A DNA stretch of 64,000 bases, taken from assembly GCF_902804475.1 (NCBI RefSeq), contig NZ_CADCSU010000065.1, positions 110,451 through 174,450 of the forward strand, given 5' to 3'. The notes below the pieces were generated by a model, which made no database searches, was not told where the DNA came from, and was given only the letters and a program-made list of their open reading frames with translations. This DNA comes from Flavobacterium bizetiae. GTDB taxonomy: Bacteria; Bacteroidota; Bacteroidia; Flavobacteriales; Flavobacteriaceae. The translations under genes and the position numbers were made by a program. This document shows, piece after piece, positions 18,331 to 28,108 of the stretch; the first letter of the stretch is position 1, and every line of letters starts with the position of its first letter.

Positions 18331-18810
18331 ATGAAAATCCCTGCTTTTAAATTTTTTATTTTGGTTTTATTCGCTTTTTCTTTGAGCGGTTACAGTCAAA
18401 ATGTAAAGTTGTTGAATATCGATCAGTTGAACGAAAGAATTAAAAACGGAAAAGACAGTACGTATGTGGTGAACTTTTGGGCAACCTGGTGCGCACCTTG
18501 CATTAAAGAATTACCTCATTTTGAAAAACTGAACGCCGAATATAAATCCGAAAAACTGGCGGTGTTATTAGTAAGTGTTGATTTTAAATCAAAACTAAAA
18601 TCAGCAGTAATTCCGTTTGTGAAAAGAAAAAACATGAAAAGCGAAGTGTTTTTACTGAATGAAAGCAGCCCACAGGAATATATTGACCGAATCGACAAAA
18701 GCTGGTCTGGCAGTATTCCGGCAACACTTTTTATTAAAGGAGATAAAAAAACATTTATCGAATCTGAATTTACCTATGAACAATTATTAACTGAATATAA
18801 AAAACTATAA
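18331..18810 (+). CDS. TlpA/ResA-like periplasmic thioredoxin
   Basis: 159-residue exported thiol-disulfide reductase. The signal peptide covers about 1-22. The active site is NFWATWCAPCIKELPHFE (W-C-A-P-C), with the cis-Pro segment SGSIPATLFIKGD. Proteins of this class keep envelope cysteines reduced, for example for cytochrome maturation. The following thioredoxin-fold gene starts 3 nt after the stop, so the two form an operon. A TATATTTG element at 18291-18298 is a likely -7 promoter box. Confidence 0.88.
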   Translation: MKIPAFKFFILVLFAFSLSGYSQNVKLLNIDQLNERIKNGKDSTYVVNFWATWCAPCIKELPHFEKLNAEYKSEKLAVLLVSVDFKSKLKSAVIPFVKRKNMKSEVFLLNESSPQEYIDRIDKSWSGSIPATLFIKGDKKTFIESEFTYEQLLTEYKKL

Positions 18811-18813
18811 ATT

Positions 18814-19428
18814 ATGCAAAAGTTCATTACTACATTCACAGTACTAGTATTTAGTATTTTATTTGCCCAGGCGCAAACGGCAACGCTTAAAGCAGGCGCA
18901 ACGGCACCTGATTTTAAATTAAAAAATGTTGATGGCAAAGAGGTTTCTTTTGCGAGTTATCCAAAAGCAAAAGGTTTTATTGTGGTTTTTACATGCAATA
19001 CTTGTCCGTATGCAGTGGCTTACGAAAAAAGAATAATTGAGTTGGATAAAAAATTCAAACCACAAGGATATCCTGTAATTGCGATAAACCCAAATGATCC
19101 GGAAGCTTCTAAAGCTGATGCTTATGATAAAATGCAACAGTTGGCTAAAGACAAAAAATATCCTTTTCCGTACTTATTCGATCAGGGACAAGTTGTTACA
19201 GATCAATACGGGGCAAAACATACGCCACACCTTTTTATCGTTTCTAAAACAACAAAAGGAAATATCGTAGAATATGTAGGAGCAATCGATAATGATCCGG
19301 AAGGAAATAAAACAGAAAAAATAAAATATGCCGAAGATGTAATTGCATCGTTGAAAAGCAATCAAAAACCTGCTATAACTGAAACTAAAGAAATTGGTTG
19401 TACAGTAAAAAGAAAAGCTAAAGCTTAA
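18814..19428 (+). CDS. exported redoxin/peroxiredoxin-like protein (AhpC-TSA family)
   Basis: 204 residues with a signal peptide ending near FAQAQ. The thioredoxin-fold body has GATAPDFKLKNVDGKEVSF, then VVFTCNTCPYAVAYEKR, placing a C-N-T-C pair where peroxiredoxins carry the peroxidatic Cys, and HTPHLFIVSK with the cis-Pro. It belongs to the thioredoxin-family redoxins common in Bacteroidota, probably a periplasmic peroxide or thiol reductase paired with the upstream TlpA-like protein. The C-terminal EIGCTVKRK adds a third cysteine. A terminator follows. Confidence 0.82.
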   Translation: MQKFITTFTVLVFSILFAQAQTATLKAGATAPDFKLKNVDGKEVSFASYPKAKGFIVVFTCNTCPYAVAYEKRIIELDKKFKPQGYPVIAINPNDPEASKADAYDKMQQLAKDKKYPFPYLFDQGQVVTDQYGAKHTPHLFIVSKTTKGNIVEYVGAIDNDPEGNKTEKIKYAEDVIASLKSNQKPAITETKEIGCTVKRKAKA

Positions 19429-19448
19429 TTTTAAAATAGTATAAAGCA

Positions 19449-19483
19449 TAAAAAACGCCTCAGATATTGAGGCGTTTTTTTTA
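19449..19483 (+). terminator. terminator after the redoxin gene
   Basis: AACGCCTCA pairs with TGAGGCGTT and is followed by a T run. The same stem sequence is used at 27940-27972 (one G-T pair) and 28625-28657. Confidence 0.92.
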
Positions 19484-19503
19484 TTCTGTAGTTTTTCGTG
19501 TGT

Positions 19504-19606
19504 TTTGTCATTTCGAAGAATGAGAAATCACACACGGAATTCCGTAAAGAGGATCGCCAATCTTTGTCGAGCTACTTATAGAGTTCCCTCGTTCCTCGGG
19601 ATGACA
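19504..19606. repeat. interspersed palindromic repeat, family B
   Basis: Begins TGTCATTTCGAAGAATGAG and ends CGTTCCTCGGGATGACA, imperfect inverted ends around GCCAATCTTTGTCGAG. The gene-free 19429-19770 stretch consists of this copy, the adjacent family A copy and the preceding terminator. Confidence 0.75.
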
Positions 19607-19620
19607 AACTGGACGAAAAC

Positions 19621-19726
19621 ATTCTTATGAAAATGATTGCCCTAGCCCCGATAGCAGTGGAAATCCTTTTGTGGCGTTGTTCGCCACAAAAGATTGAAGC
19701 GAATAGCGGGATTAGCTCCTGAAAAA
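19621..19726 (-). repeat. interspersed hairpin repeat, family A (copy 1, inverted)
   Basis: Conserved flanks GCCCTAGCCCCGATAGCAG and GCGGGATTAGCTCCTGAAAA enclose the hairpin CTTTTGTGGCG-TTGTT-CGCCACAAAAG (11-bp stem). Related copies lie at 35444-35545 and 45440-45527, a half copy at 41998-42040 and a diverged copy at 50327-50418. The stem differs between copies with both strands changed together. Confidence 0.8.
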
Positions 19727-19770
19727 TATTTTTATCATATAAATTGAAATAATAAGATTGCAATTCTGTT

Positions 19771-20064
19771 TTACAAACTTTTTAGTTTTTTCATGAAGAT
19801 AGGAAACACTTCATTCAATTCTTCGAAAAGTGGATTTTTACGATTTTTTAGTTTTACTTCACTAAAGAGTTTCAGTCCAAGTGCAAATTGTGTGGCTTCG
19901 TTAGGATCTTCAAAAATATTTTTGTCTTTTATTTTTTCAATAATATTAAATATTTCGTCGTGATTGTCGAATTGTATTCCGAGTTCTTTGGCGGGTTCAG
20001 TATCGCCGTTTGCATACTCTTTTAGGCTTAAAGTCAGGTAGTATTTGTTTGATCTTTTTTGCAT
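19771..20064 (-). CDS. DUF3861-like small protein
   Basis: 97 residues, soluble. It matches the DUF3861 pattern as I recall it: an N-terminal basic strand (KRSNKYYLTLSLKEY), a central NHDEIFNIIEKIKDK helix, and the GLKLFSEVKLKNRKNPLFEEL segment, where the family has a conserved E-V-M-L-K-x-R-K-x-P-L-F block. Function unknown. It lies downstream of the LytTR regulator on the same strand (17-nt gap) and may be the last gene of that operon. Confidence 0.7.
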   Translation of the reverse strand: MQKRSNKYYLTLSLKEYANGDTEPAKELGIQFDNHDEIFNIIEKIKDKNIFEDPNEATQFALGLKLFSEVKLKNRKNPLFEELNEVFPIFMKKLKSL

Positions 20065-20081
20065 GGTATCTTATATTATAA

Positions 20082-20813
20082 TTATTTCAACCATTTTTCT
20101 ACAATGGTTTTAAACGTTTCTTTATACTGTTCGCCAACAGTTATTTCGGTTTTATTAATGAATATCGAATTTTTACTAATGGCATTTATCTTTTCTAATG
20201 AAACGATAAAAGAACGATTGATTCGCATAAACTTAGATGTTGGCAATTTTTCTTCTAATGCTTTAAGAGAGATTAAAGACATTACTGATTTCTGAGCATC
20301 TTCAAGATGAACTTTTACATAATCTTTTAAACTTTCGATGTATAAAATGTCTTTTAATGAAATTCTAACCCATTGATATTCTACTTTCAGGAAAATAAAT
20401 TCATCATCAGCTGTCACAGAATGGTATTGATTGGATGCTTCTTCTGATAGTTGTAAGACCTTGTTCGCAGCTCTTAAAAACTCTTCATAACTAAAAGGTT
20501 TTAAAAGATAATCTACAGCATTAACCCTGTAACCCTCGATAGCATAATGATTATAAGCGGTTGTAAAAACAATTTTAGGCAATGGTCCCGGTTGTTCCTG
20601 CAAAAGTCTGGCCAGCTCCATACCCGTTAAATTAGGCATATTGATATCCAGAAAAACAATATCAGGTTGTTGTTCGCGTATCAAACTCATTGCTTCAACC
20701 GCATTATCACAGCTGCAGGTTAATTCTAAAAAAGGAGTTTGTTCTATAAAGGTTTCCACAAGTCTTAATGCCAGTGGTTCATCATCTACTGCTATACATT
20801 TTAATACCATCAT
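20082..20813 (-). CDS. LytTR-family response regulator
   Basis: 243-residue response regulator with a receiver domain (acidic pocket DDEP at 10-13, phospho-acceptor Asp 56 in FLDINMPNLTGME, Lys in YLLKPFSYEEF) and a C-terminal LytTR DNA-binding domain (ISLKDILYIESLKDYVKVHLED, FMRINRSFIVSLEKI). It overlaps the upstream kinase gene by 4 nt (ATGA). The divergent operon is an RND efflux pump starting 264 nt from the kinase start, so regulation of that pump is a reasonable but unproven guess. Confidence 0.93.
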   Translation of the reverse strand: MMVLKCIAVDDEPLALRLVETFIEQTPFLELTCSCDNAVEAMSLIREQQPDIVFLDINMPNLTGMELARLLQEQPGPLPKIVFTTAYNHYAIEGYRVNAVDYLLKPFSYEEFLRAANKVLQLSEEASNQYHSVTADDEFIFLKVEYQWVRISLKDILYIESLKDYVKVHLEDAQKSVMSLISLKALEEKLPTSKFMRINRSFIVSLEKINAISKNSIFINKTEITVGEQYKETFKTIVEKWLK

Positions 20814-21859
20814 TGCTCTAAAGTTATTTGCAGGTTTACTTTGTATTTACCGTTTTGATCAACACCACATGTCATAATATGATTGTTAGGATAAATTAAG
20901 TGTAGTCTGCGTTTTGTATTCGTTAATCCAATCCCGCCATGATCTGTTGTTGATGTTTTTTCGAAGAAAGTATTCTCAACTTCAAATTCAAGATTGTTTT
21001 CTTTTTGTCTTAGTTTAATATGTATTTCGCTTTTATCTGTGGCATGTACGCCGTGTTTAAAAGCATTTTCTACTAAAGGTAATAACAACATAGGAACAAT
21101 TGGATAATCGTGTATTTTTTCCGGAATATCGGTTGTTATGGTTAGCTTACTATTGGCACGAAGTTTCATTAAAGCTATAAAATCTCTCATGAAGTCAGCT
21201 TCTTTTAATAAAGTAGTTCTTTCGCCCTCAGTACTATAAAGTAAATATCGCATCATACGGCTTAGGGTATGAAGTGCGCCACGAGAATCTTCGATATTGG
21301 TATAAGTTAGCGAATAAATGCTGTTAAGGGAATTAAAGAAAAAATGCGGATTAATTTGCGCTTTTAGCATCGCCAGTTCGGCCATTGTTTTATCCTGCTC
21401 CAGTTTTTGTTTGTGTTGTGCGGCTTTTTGCCAATGATGCAACATCGCCCAACTGGTGCTAATTCCTAAAACCAATAGTGTTATTGTAAAAACATAATTA
21501 TCAAAATAGTCGTTACGGTATTTTTTAAAACCTAAAATGGCCGCCAGTTTATTGTGCAAATCTGTATTGTAATTATAAACATAAGCGATAAGCTGCATGG
21601 CAAAAATGATAAAAAGAGCCCATAATAAAAAAGGACTTATTTTATCTCTGATAATGGTTCTTGGTACAATGATTTGGGCATTAGAATAAAAAATAACAAT
21701 CATAAAAAATAATACCACAGATTGCCACAACCAGAAAATGGAAGGCAGAACAATATTCCAGGTTAAGGGTATATAAAACAAGAGCGTAAACCCTAGTAAT
21801 AACCAAGCTAGAATGTGTAATCCGGTGAATATGTATGGTTTAAAAAAATTTGGTGACAT
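20810..21859 (-). CDS. LytS/YehU-type sensor histidine kinase
   Basis: 349-residue membrane kinase of the His_kinase (PF06580) class. Four hydrophobic segments fill about 1-145. The cytosolic kinase core carries the phospho-acceptor His in INPHFFFNSLNSIYSL, followed by the N box MLLLPLVENAFKHGV and the short ATP-binding G box HGGIGLTNTKRRLHLIY. There is no large sensory domain, so the signal is probably membrane- or envelope-derived. First gene of the kinase-regulator operon; 4-nt overlap with the regulator. Confidence 0.93.
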   Translation of the reverse strand: MSPNFFKPYIFTGLHILAWLLLGFTLLFYIPLTWNIVLPSIFWLWQSVVLFFMIVIFYSNAQIIVPRTIIRDKISPFLLWALFIIFAMQLIAYVYNYNTDLHNKLAAILGFKKYRNDYFDNYVFTITLLVLGISTSWAMLHHWQKAAQHKQKLEQDKTMAELAMLKAQINPHFFFNSLNSIYSLTYTNIEDSRGALHTLSRMMRYLLYSTEGERTTLLKEADFMRDFIALMKLRANSKLTITTDIPEKIHDYPIVPMLLLPLVENAFKHGVHATDKSEIHIKLRQKENNLEFEVENTFFEKTSTTDHGGIGLTNTKRRLHLIYPNNHIMTCGVDQNGKYKVNLQITLEQ

Positions 21860-22123
21860 TATAAATAGTGATTTTATGACAATATTACATTATATTTATA
21901 AAAGATTTAATACCAATCGTCCAAAATAGAATCAGAACCCGTAAAAACCATTTTAGAGCCGACGAGTCTCTTTGAAAGGGTTTATTTATGGCATATTAGC
22001 TTCTATCGGTTCTTATCTGATATCTATCGATTGTGTGTAGGTCTTCGTCTATTGTAAGATTTTTGCACGTAATATTTTAGTTCTTTTGTTTCGATATAAA
22101 TTGATAATTACACATTTTTCACA

Positions 22124-23284
22124 ATGAATAAGCAATCCTTTTTAAGCATTCTCGCAACAGCTGTTATTATCGCATCGTGTGGTAATAAAAATGATAAATC
22201 GGCTCAGGCCGGAGGTGCACCTCAAGTCAAAGAGTATAAAACGCTGGTCTTAGAGACAAAATCAGCTACATTAAATACAGACTTTCCTGCCAGTATTCAG
22301 GGACAGCAAAATATAGAAATCCGACCGAGAGTTGAGGGCTATATTGATAAGATTTATGTGGATGAAGGTGCTGTTGTTAAAGCAGGACAACCTTTATTTA
22401 AAATTAATGCACCTGAATATGAGCAACAAGTTCGTACAGCAGCAGCAAGCATAAAAAGTGCTCAGGCAGATGTAAGTTCAGCAAAACTGGCTGTAAACAA
22501 AGTAAAACCACTTGTAGAAAAAGGAATTATTAGTAAATATGACCTTGAATCGGCTCAATATACATATGAGTCTGCTGTAGCATCATTAGCGCAGGCAAAT
22601 GCTGCTTTAGTAAATGCCAAAACCAATTTGGGATACACTACAGTAACAAGTCCGGTAAATGGAGTGGTTGGTTCTATTCCGTTTCGTTTAGGAAGTTTGG
22701 TAAGTTCTAACACGACCGAACCTCTTACAACTGTTTCTAGCATAGGTAACGTTTTTGCTTATTTTGCAATGAACGAAAAAGCCTTGCTTAATTTTACTAA
22801 AAGTGCTTCTGGAGCTTCATTAGCAGAAAAAATCAAACAATTGCCGGCAGTTTCATTGATACTTTCAGATGGTTCAATTTATGAAGAAAAAGGACGTATT
22901 GAAACGGTAAACGGATTAATCAACACAGAAACCGGATCGGTAAATATCAGAGCTCGTTTCCCTAATCCAAAAGGAATCATCAGAAGCGGAAGCAGCACAA
23001 CGGTAAGAATCCCGAATGAAGTTAAAGATGTGATTTTAATTCCTCAGAGCGCTACATTCGAACTTCAGGATAAAATATTTGCTGTAACAGTAGGTAAAGA
23101 TGGAAAAACTAAAAATGTTGCCATCACTAAACTTGAAACTCCGGCTGGAAACTATTATGTAGTAACAGAAGGCTTAAAAGCAGGAGATCAAATTGTATTA
23201 GAAGGAGTGGCTTCGTTGAAAGACGGAAGCGAAATTAAAGCTCATAATGAAAGTGCAGAAACAGTATATGCCGACTTAAAATAA
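22124..23284 (+). CDS. RND efflux periplasmic adaptor (AcrA/MexA-like)
   Basis: Membrane-fusion subunit that links an inner-membrane RND pump to an outer-membrane channel. A lipoprotein signal ends at VIIASC (Cys 19). The split lipoyl halves (IRPRVEGYIDKIYVDEGAVVKAGQPLFKI and NLGYTTVTSPVNGVVG) surround an alpha-helical hairpin (about 100-165), then beta-barrel and membrane-proximal domains follow. 386 residues is standard. The permease starts 6 nt after the stop. The divergent LytS/LytTR system is the nearest regulator candidate. Confidence 0.95.
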   Translation: MNKQSFLSILATAVIIASCGNKNDKSAQAGGAPQVKEYKTLVLETKSATLNTDFPASIQGQQNIEIRPRVEGYIDKIYVDEGAVVKAGQPLFKINAPEYEQQVRTAAASIKSAQADVSSAKLAVNKVKPLVEKGIISKYDLESAQYTYESAVASLAQANAALVNAKTNLGYTTVTSPVNGVVGSIPFRLGSLVSSNTTEPLTTVSSIGNVFAYFAMNEKALLNFTKSASGASLAEKIKQLPAVSLILSDGSIYEEKGRIETVNGLINTETGSVNIRARFPNPKGIIRSGSSTTVRIPNEVKDVILIPQSATFELQDKIFAVTVGKDGKTKNVAITKLETPAGNYYVVTEGLKAGDQIVLEGVASLKDGSEIKAHNESAETVYADLK

Positions 23285-23290
23285 GAAAAA

Positions 23291-26200
23291 ATGTTTAAAA
23301 TATTCATACAAAGACCTGTACTTTCGACAGTAATATCTGTTATTATTGTCATCTTAGGTATTTTAGGCCTCGTTGAGCTGCCTATTTCTCAATATCCTGA
23401 TATTGCGCCGCCAACAGTAAACGTTTCGGCAAGTTATACCGGTGCGAATGCTGATGTGGTTTTAAAAAGTATCGTAATTCCGCTTGAAGAGCAAATTAAT
23501 GGTGTAGAAAACATGACATACATGACTTCTACAGCAACCAATGATGGTAATGCATCGATAAAAATCTTCTTTAAAGTAGGAACAAATCCTGATTTAGCAG
23601 CGGTAAACGTTCAGAACAGGGTTTCGAGAGCTACCAGTTTATTACCTGTAGAGGTAACTCAGGCTGGGGTAACAGTAACAAAGAGTCAGAGTAGTAACTT
23701 ATTGATTTTCTCTTTGTACAGTGATGGAAATGCTTATAGTCAGACTTTCCTTCAAAATTATGCTAAAATCAACCTTGTTCCTCAAATTCAGCGTGTAGTT
23801 GGGGTAGGAGATGTAACTGTTTTTGGTGCCAATGATTACTCGATGAGAATTTGGCTGAGACCGGATATCATGCAACAATACAAACTGATTCCGAGTGATA
23901 TTTCGGCTGCTTTGGCAGAACAAAATATCGAAGCTGCACCAGGTAAATTTGGTGAAAACGGAAATCAGGCTTTTCAATATGTAATTAAATACAAAGGGCG
24001 TTTAACAAGCGCTCAGGAATTTGGTGATATCGTAATTAAATCTGTTGGAAACGGACAAATGTTACGCTTAAAAGATGTTGCCAAAGTAGAGTTAGGATCA
24101 TTAAGTTATGCTTCTACAACCAAAACAAATGGTATTGAGTCGACAGCTATGGCAATTAGCCAGACGCCGGGATCTAATGCCCGTGATGTAATTATCAATT
24201 CGAAAAAGCTGATTGAAGAAGCGGCAAAGACTTTTCCAAAAGGAGTAAAATATACCATTCTTGTTGATGTCAATGAAAATTTGGATGCTTCTATCGAAAA
24301 AGTAATTCATACTTTAATAGAAGCTTTTATATTGGTTTTTATCGTAGTATTTATTTTCCTTCAGGATTTTAGATCTACTTTAATTCCGGCTATTGCAGTT
24401 CCGGTAGCGATTGTAGGAACGTTTTTCTTCCTGAATTTATTTGGGTTTACGATTAACTTATTAACGCTTTTTGCAATGGTCTTGGCCATTGGTATTGTGG
24501 TCGATGATGCCATTGTCGTCGTCGAGGCCGTGCATGCCAAACTTGATCATGGTTATAAATCGTCTAAAAAAGCGACGATTGATGCCATGGATGAAATTTC
24601 AGGAGCGATTATTTCGATTACTCTTGTTATGGCGGCTGTATTTATTCCGGTTACATTTATTACAGGATCAACTGGGGTTTTCTACAAGCAATTTGGTATT
24701 ACATTAGCCGTTGCAATTATCCTTTCGGCAATTAATGCCTTGACTTTAAGTCCTGCATTGTGTGCACTGCTTTTAAAACCACATGCTGACGATCATAAAC
24801 ATAAAACGTATTTACAAAGATTTTACACGGCGTTTAACGTTGCGTTTGATAATGTAACAGGAAAGTACAAAAGATCAGTTCAGTTTCTTTCTGTAAAAAA
24901 ATGGATTGTATTAGCATCGATTGTGATTGCAGGAGCAGCGTTATTTTATATGATGAAAACTACTCCTTCAGCTTTCGTTCCTTCGGAAGATCAGGGTACT
25001 GTTTTCGCCAACATTAGTTTACCGCCATCAGCTTCTATGGAGCGTTCTGATGTAATTGCCAAAAAAGTAGATAGTATTGCCAGAACGATTCCGGGTGTTA
25101 AAAACACATTACGTATCGTTGGTCAGAACTTTACTGCCGGAGCAGGTAGTGCGTACAGTATGGTTATTGTAAAGCTTGAGACATGGGAAAAACGTGATTT
25201 AAGTGTAAATGATGTAATTGGTCAGCTTTTTGCAAAAACAAGCGGCATTCGTGAAGCAAATATCTTCTTTATATCTCCGCCAACGATACAAGGTTTTGGA
25301 CAAAGTGGTGGATTCGAATTCCAATTGCAGGATAAAGGAGGGCATACAACAGCAGAATTCTTTAAAGTAAATAATGACTTTTTAGCCAAATTATCGCAGC
25401 GTCCTGAAATACAATATGCAACAACTCCTTTTAATCCTGGGTTCCCTCAATATATGATGGATGTAAATCTGGCAAAAGCGAAAGATGCAGGTGTTTCTAT
25501 CAATACGATTTTGTCAACAATGCAAGGTTATTATGGAGGATTATACGCTTCGAATTTCAATAAATTCGGTAAACAATACCGTGTTATGATTCAGGCTTCT
25601 CCGGAATTTCGTACCAATACAGAAGGATTAAATAAAATCTTTGTTAGAAACAGTTCAGGAACAATGGCACCAATTACAGAGTTTGTAAAGATGACCAGAG
25701 TTTTCGGGCCGGAATCGATTTCAAGATTTAACCTTTTCTCTTCTATTGCGATTACGGGAGCCCCAAATCCTGGATTTAGTTCAGGAGATGCGATTAAAGC
25801 TATTCAGGAAGTTGCAGCGCAGGAATTGCCGGCAGGTTACGGATACGAATTCTCAGGATTAACACGTGAGGAGTTGGCATCAGGTAGTGAAACGATTTTC
25901 ATCTTTATATTATGTTTGGTATTCGTTTATTTCTTATTAAGTGCACAATATGAAAGTTATATATTGCCGTTTGCGGTATTATTATCAATTCCGTTTGGAT
26001 TGGCAGGAGCTTATTTGTTCTCGATTATTTTCAAATTAAACAGTAACATTTACCTGCAAATTTCCTTAATCATGTTGATTGGATTACTAGCCAAGAATGG
26101 TATTTTGATTGTAGAATTTGCCTTAGACAGAAGGCGTAAAGGAATGCCAATTGTACAAGCTGCAATTGACGGAGCCGTAGCGCGTTTAAGACCAATTTTA

Positions 26201-26458
26201 ATGACCTCTTTTGCCTTTATCTTAGGACTTGTTCCTTTAATGTTTGCTTCAGGAGCAGGAGCTGTAGGAAACAAGTCGATTGGTACAGGAGCAGTAGGAG
26301 GAATGTTAATTGGTACCATTTTAGGAGTATTTGTTATTCCGGTATTGTTTATTATTTTCCAGACATTACAGGAAAAAGTGAGTGGCCCGGCAAAAGATGG
26401 TTACGATGATGAAGATGATGACGAAGAGGTACAACAAATCGAAGCTCATAAAGAGTAA
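23291..26458 (+). CDS. RND multidrug efflux permease (AcrB/HAE1-like)
   Basis: 1055-residue proton-driven drug pump of the HAE1 branch. The first helix follows MFKIFIQRPVLSTVISVIIVILG. The family motifs are present: QYPDIAPPTV, the transmembrane DD pair in AIGIVVDDAIVVVEAV (proton relay in TM4), and the TM10-12 block IGLLAKNGILIVEFA and TSFAFILGLVPLMFASGAG. Two large periplasmic porter loops separate two six-helix bundles. The C-terminal cytosolic tail is acidic (DDEDDDEE). Middle gene of a complete adaptor-pump-channel operon. Confidence 0.97.
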   Translation: MFKIFIQRPVLSTVISVIIVILGILGLVELPISQYPDIAPPTVNVSASYTGANADVVLKSIVIPLEEQINGVENMTYMTSTATNDGNASIKIFFKVGTNPDLAAVNVQNRVSRATSLLPVEVTQAGVTVTKSQSSNLLIFSLYSDGNAYSQTFLQNYAKINLVPQIQRVVGVGDVTVFGANDYSMRIWLRPDIMQQYKLIPSDISAALAEQNIEAAPGKFGENGNQAFQYVIKYKGRLTSAQEFGDIVIKSVGNGQMLRLKDVAKVELGSLSYASTTKTNGIESTAMAISQTPGSNARDVIINSKKLIEEAAKTFPKGVKYTILVDVNENLDASIEKVIHTLIEAFILVFIVVFIFLQDFRSTLIPAIAVPVAIVGTFFFLNLFGFTINLLTLFAMVLAIGIVVDDAIVVVEAVHAKLDHGYKSSKKATIDAMDEISGAIISITLVMAAVFIPVTFITGSTGVFYKQFGITLAVAIILSAINALTLSPALCALLLKPHADDHKHKTYLQRFYTAFNVAFDNVTGKYKRSVQFLSVKKWIVLASIVIAGAALFYMMKTTPSAFVPSEDQGTVFANISLPPSASMERSDVIAKKVDSIARTIPGVKNTLRIVGQNFTAGAGSAYSMVIVKLETWEKRDLSVNDVIGQLFAKTSGIREANIFFISPPTIQGFGQSGGFEFQLQDKGGHTTAEFFKVNNDFLAKLSQRPEIQYATTPFNPGFPQYMMDVNLAKAKDAGVSINTILSTMQGYYGGLYASNFNKFGKQYRVMIQASPEFRTNTEGLNKIFVRNSSGTMAPITEFVKMTRVFGPESISRFNLFSSIAITGAPNPGFSSGDAIKAIQEVAAQELPAGYGYEFSGLTREELASGSETIFIFILCLVFVYFLLSAQYESYILPFAVLLSIPFGLAGAYLFSIIFKLNSNIYLQISLIMLIGLLAKNGILIVEFALDRRRKGMPIVQAAIDGAVARLRPILMTSFAFILGLVPLMFASGAGAVGNKSIGTGAVGGMLIGTILGVFVIPVLFIIFQTLQEKVSGPAKDGYDDEDDDEEVQQIEAHKE

Positions 26459-26477
26459 TAATTTTAATTAAGAAAAA

Positions 26478-27881
26478 ATGACTCATAGTTCAAATAAATA
26501 TATTCTTATGGTAGTTGCAGTCACTCTTTTTAGTGCCTGCGTTACCAAAAAATACGAACGTCCCAAAACATTATCGACAGATAATTTATACAGAGATCAG
26601 ACTTCTACTGATTCGACTACGATCGCTAATATGCCTTGGCAAACTGTTTTTAAAGATCAAAAACTAAATGCTTTAATTCAAAAAGGATTAGACCAGAATC
26701 TGAACTTAAAAAATGCGATTGAAAACATCGTTCAGTCACGTGCCACTTTACGTCAGACTAAATTAGGATATTATCCAACTTTAGATTTTGATGCTAATGC
26801 AACGCGTAATAAGCAGTCTAAGGCGGCATTGAATTTTCCTCCGGGAATTAACATCAATACGTTAACGACAACTTATAAAATGGGTTTTAGTACGTCTTGG
26901 GAAGCTGATATCTGGGGAAAACTAAGCAGTTCTAAAAGAGCAGCTTTAGCAACTTACCTTTCTACAGATGCCGCAAAACAAGCAGTGCAAACACAATTGA
27001 TTTCTGATATTGCTAATAATTATTTCTTATTGCTGGCTTATGATAAGCAATTAGAAATTACAAAAGCGACCTTAGAAAGCCGTATCAAAAACGTAGAAGT
27101 AATAAAAGCGTTAAAAGAAGGAGCAATTGTTACGGGTGCATCTGTTGTGCAAAGTGAAGCCAATCAACATGCAGCCGAAGTTTTGATTCCGGATTTAAAA
27201 AGAAGCATTCGTGAGACTGAAAATGCACTTAATATTTTATTAGGACAAGCGTCAGGACCAATCGAAAGAGGTGTTTTAGGTGATCAGGTAATTCCTGAAA
27301 AAATTGCCATTGGTTTACCGGCTCAGTTGCTAGAAAATCGCCCTGATGTTCGTCAGGCTGAATTTAATTTCAGAACTGCTTTTGAGACTACGAATTTAGC
27401 AAGAACTTATTTTTATCCAAGTTTAACGCTTACAGCAAGTGGAGGTTTGTCTACATTACAATTGAAGAATTTCTTTGATCAGTCTATCTTTTATTCTATA
27501 ATTGGAGGATTAACTCAGCCAATTTTCAATCAGGGACTTAACAGAGAAAGATTAACAAATGCACAATCAAGACAAGTTCAGGCTTTTAATACTTTCCAGC
27601 AAAGTCTTTTGGTAGCAGGTCAGGAAGTTTCGAACGCTCTTTATGCTTATGAAATGGCTGTAGCCAAAGAAGATTCAAGAGAAAAACAAATTGAAGCATT
27701 AGAGAAAGCGGTTGATTTTACACAACAACTTTTAGAATATAGTTCTGCCACTAATTATACAGATGTATTAACCTCAGAACAAAACCTTTTAGCAGCTCAA
27801 CTGAGTGGTGTAAACGACAATTTACAGAAATTACAAGCTGTAGTTGACTTATACCGTGCTTTAGGCGGCGGATGGAAATAG
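26478..27881 (+). CDS. outer-membrane efflux channel lipoprotein (NodT/OprM family)
   Basis: 467-residue TolC-like outer-membrane factor that completes the tripartite efflux pump. A lipoprotein signal ends in LFSAC (Cys about 21). Two OEP repeats follow, with family landmarks NLNLKNAIENIVQSRATLRQ, SWEADIWGKLSSSKRAAL, LLENRPDVRQAEFNFRTAF and FNQGLNRERLTNAQSRQVQA. It starts 19 nt after the permease and is followed by a terminator, closing the operon. Confidence 0.95.
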   Translation: MTHSSNKYILMVVAVTLFSACVTKKYERPKTLSTDNLYRDQTSTDSTTIANMPWQTVFKDQKLNALIQKGLDQNLNLKNAIENIVQSRATLRQTKLGYYPTLDFDANATRNKQSKAALNFPPGININTLTTTYKMGFSTSWEADIWGKLSSSKRAALATYLSTDAAKQAVQTQLISDIANNYFLLLAYDKQLEITKATLESRIKNVEVIKALKEGAIVTGASVVQSEANQHAAEVLIPDLKRSIRETENALNILLGQASGPIERGVLGDQVIPEKIAIGLPAQLLENRPDVRQAEFNFRTAFETTNLARTYFYPSLTLTASGGLSTLQLKNFFDQSIFYSIIGGLTQPIFNQGLNRERLTNAQSRQVQAFNTFQQSLLVAGQEVSNALYAYEMAVAKEDSREKQIEALEKAVDFTQQLLEYSSATNYTDVLTSEQNLLAAQLSGVNDNLQKLQAVVDLYRALGGGWK

Positions 27882-27939
27882 ATTTATCCAATAAATCATT
27901 TTTGCGATGATCGCCACAAATTAAAAACATGACTAAATG

Positions 27940-27972
27940 AAAAACGTCTCAAAATTTTGAGGCGTTTTTTTT
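27940..27972 (+). terminator. terminator of the RND efflux operon
   Basis: AAAACGTCTCAAAA pairs with TTTTGAGGCGTTTT (one G-T pair), followed by a T run. Confidence 0.92.
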
Positions 27973-28108
27973 GTTCCATCACTTTTGTCGGTTGTGAGGT
28001 ACTATTCGTCGATTGGTTTGGTGTTTTTGTATACTGGAGAGGGTAAAAGCAAATAAATGGCACTACTTTAGCTTAGTATTAAATACATTAATACTAAATA
28101 CCACGAAA

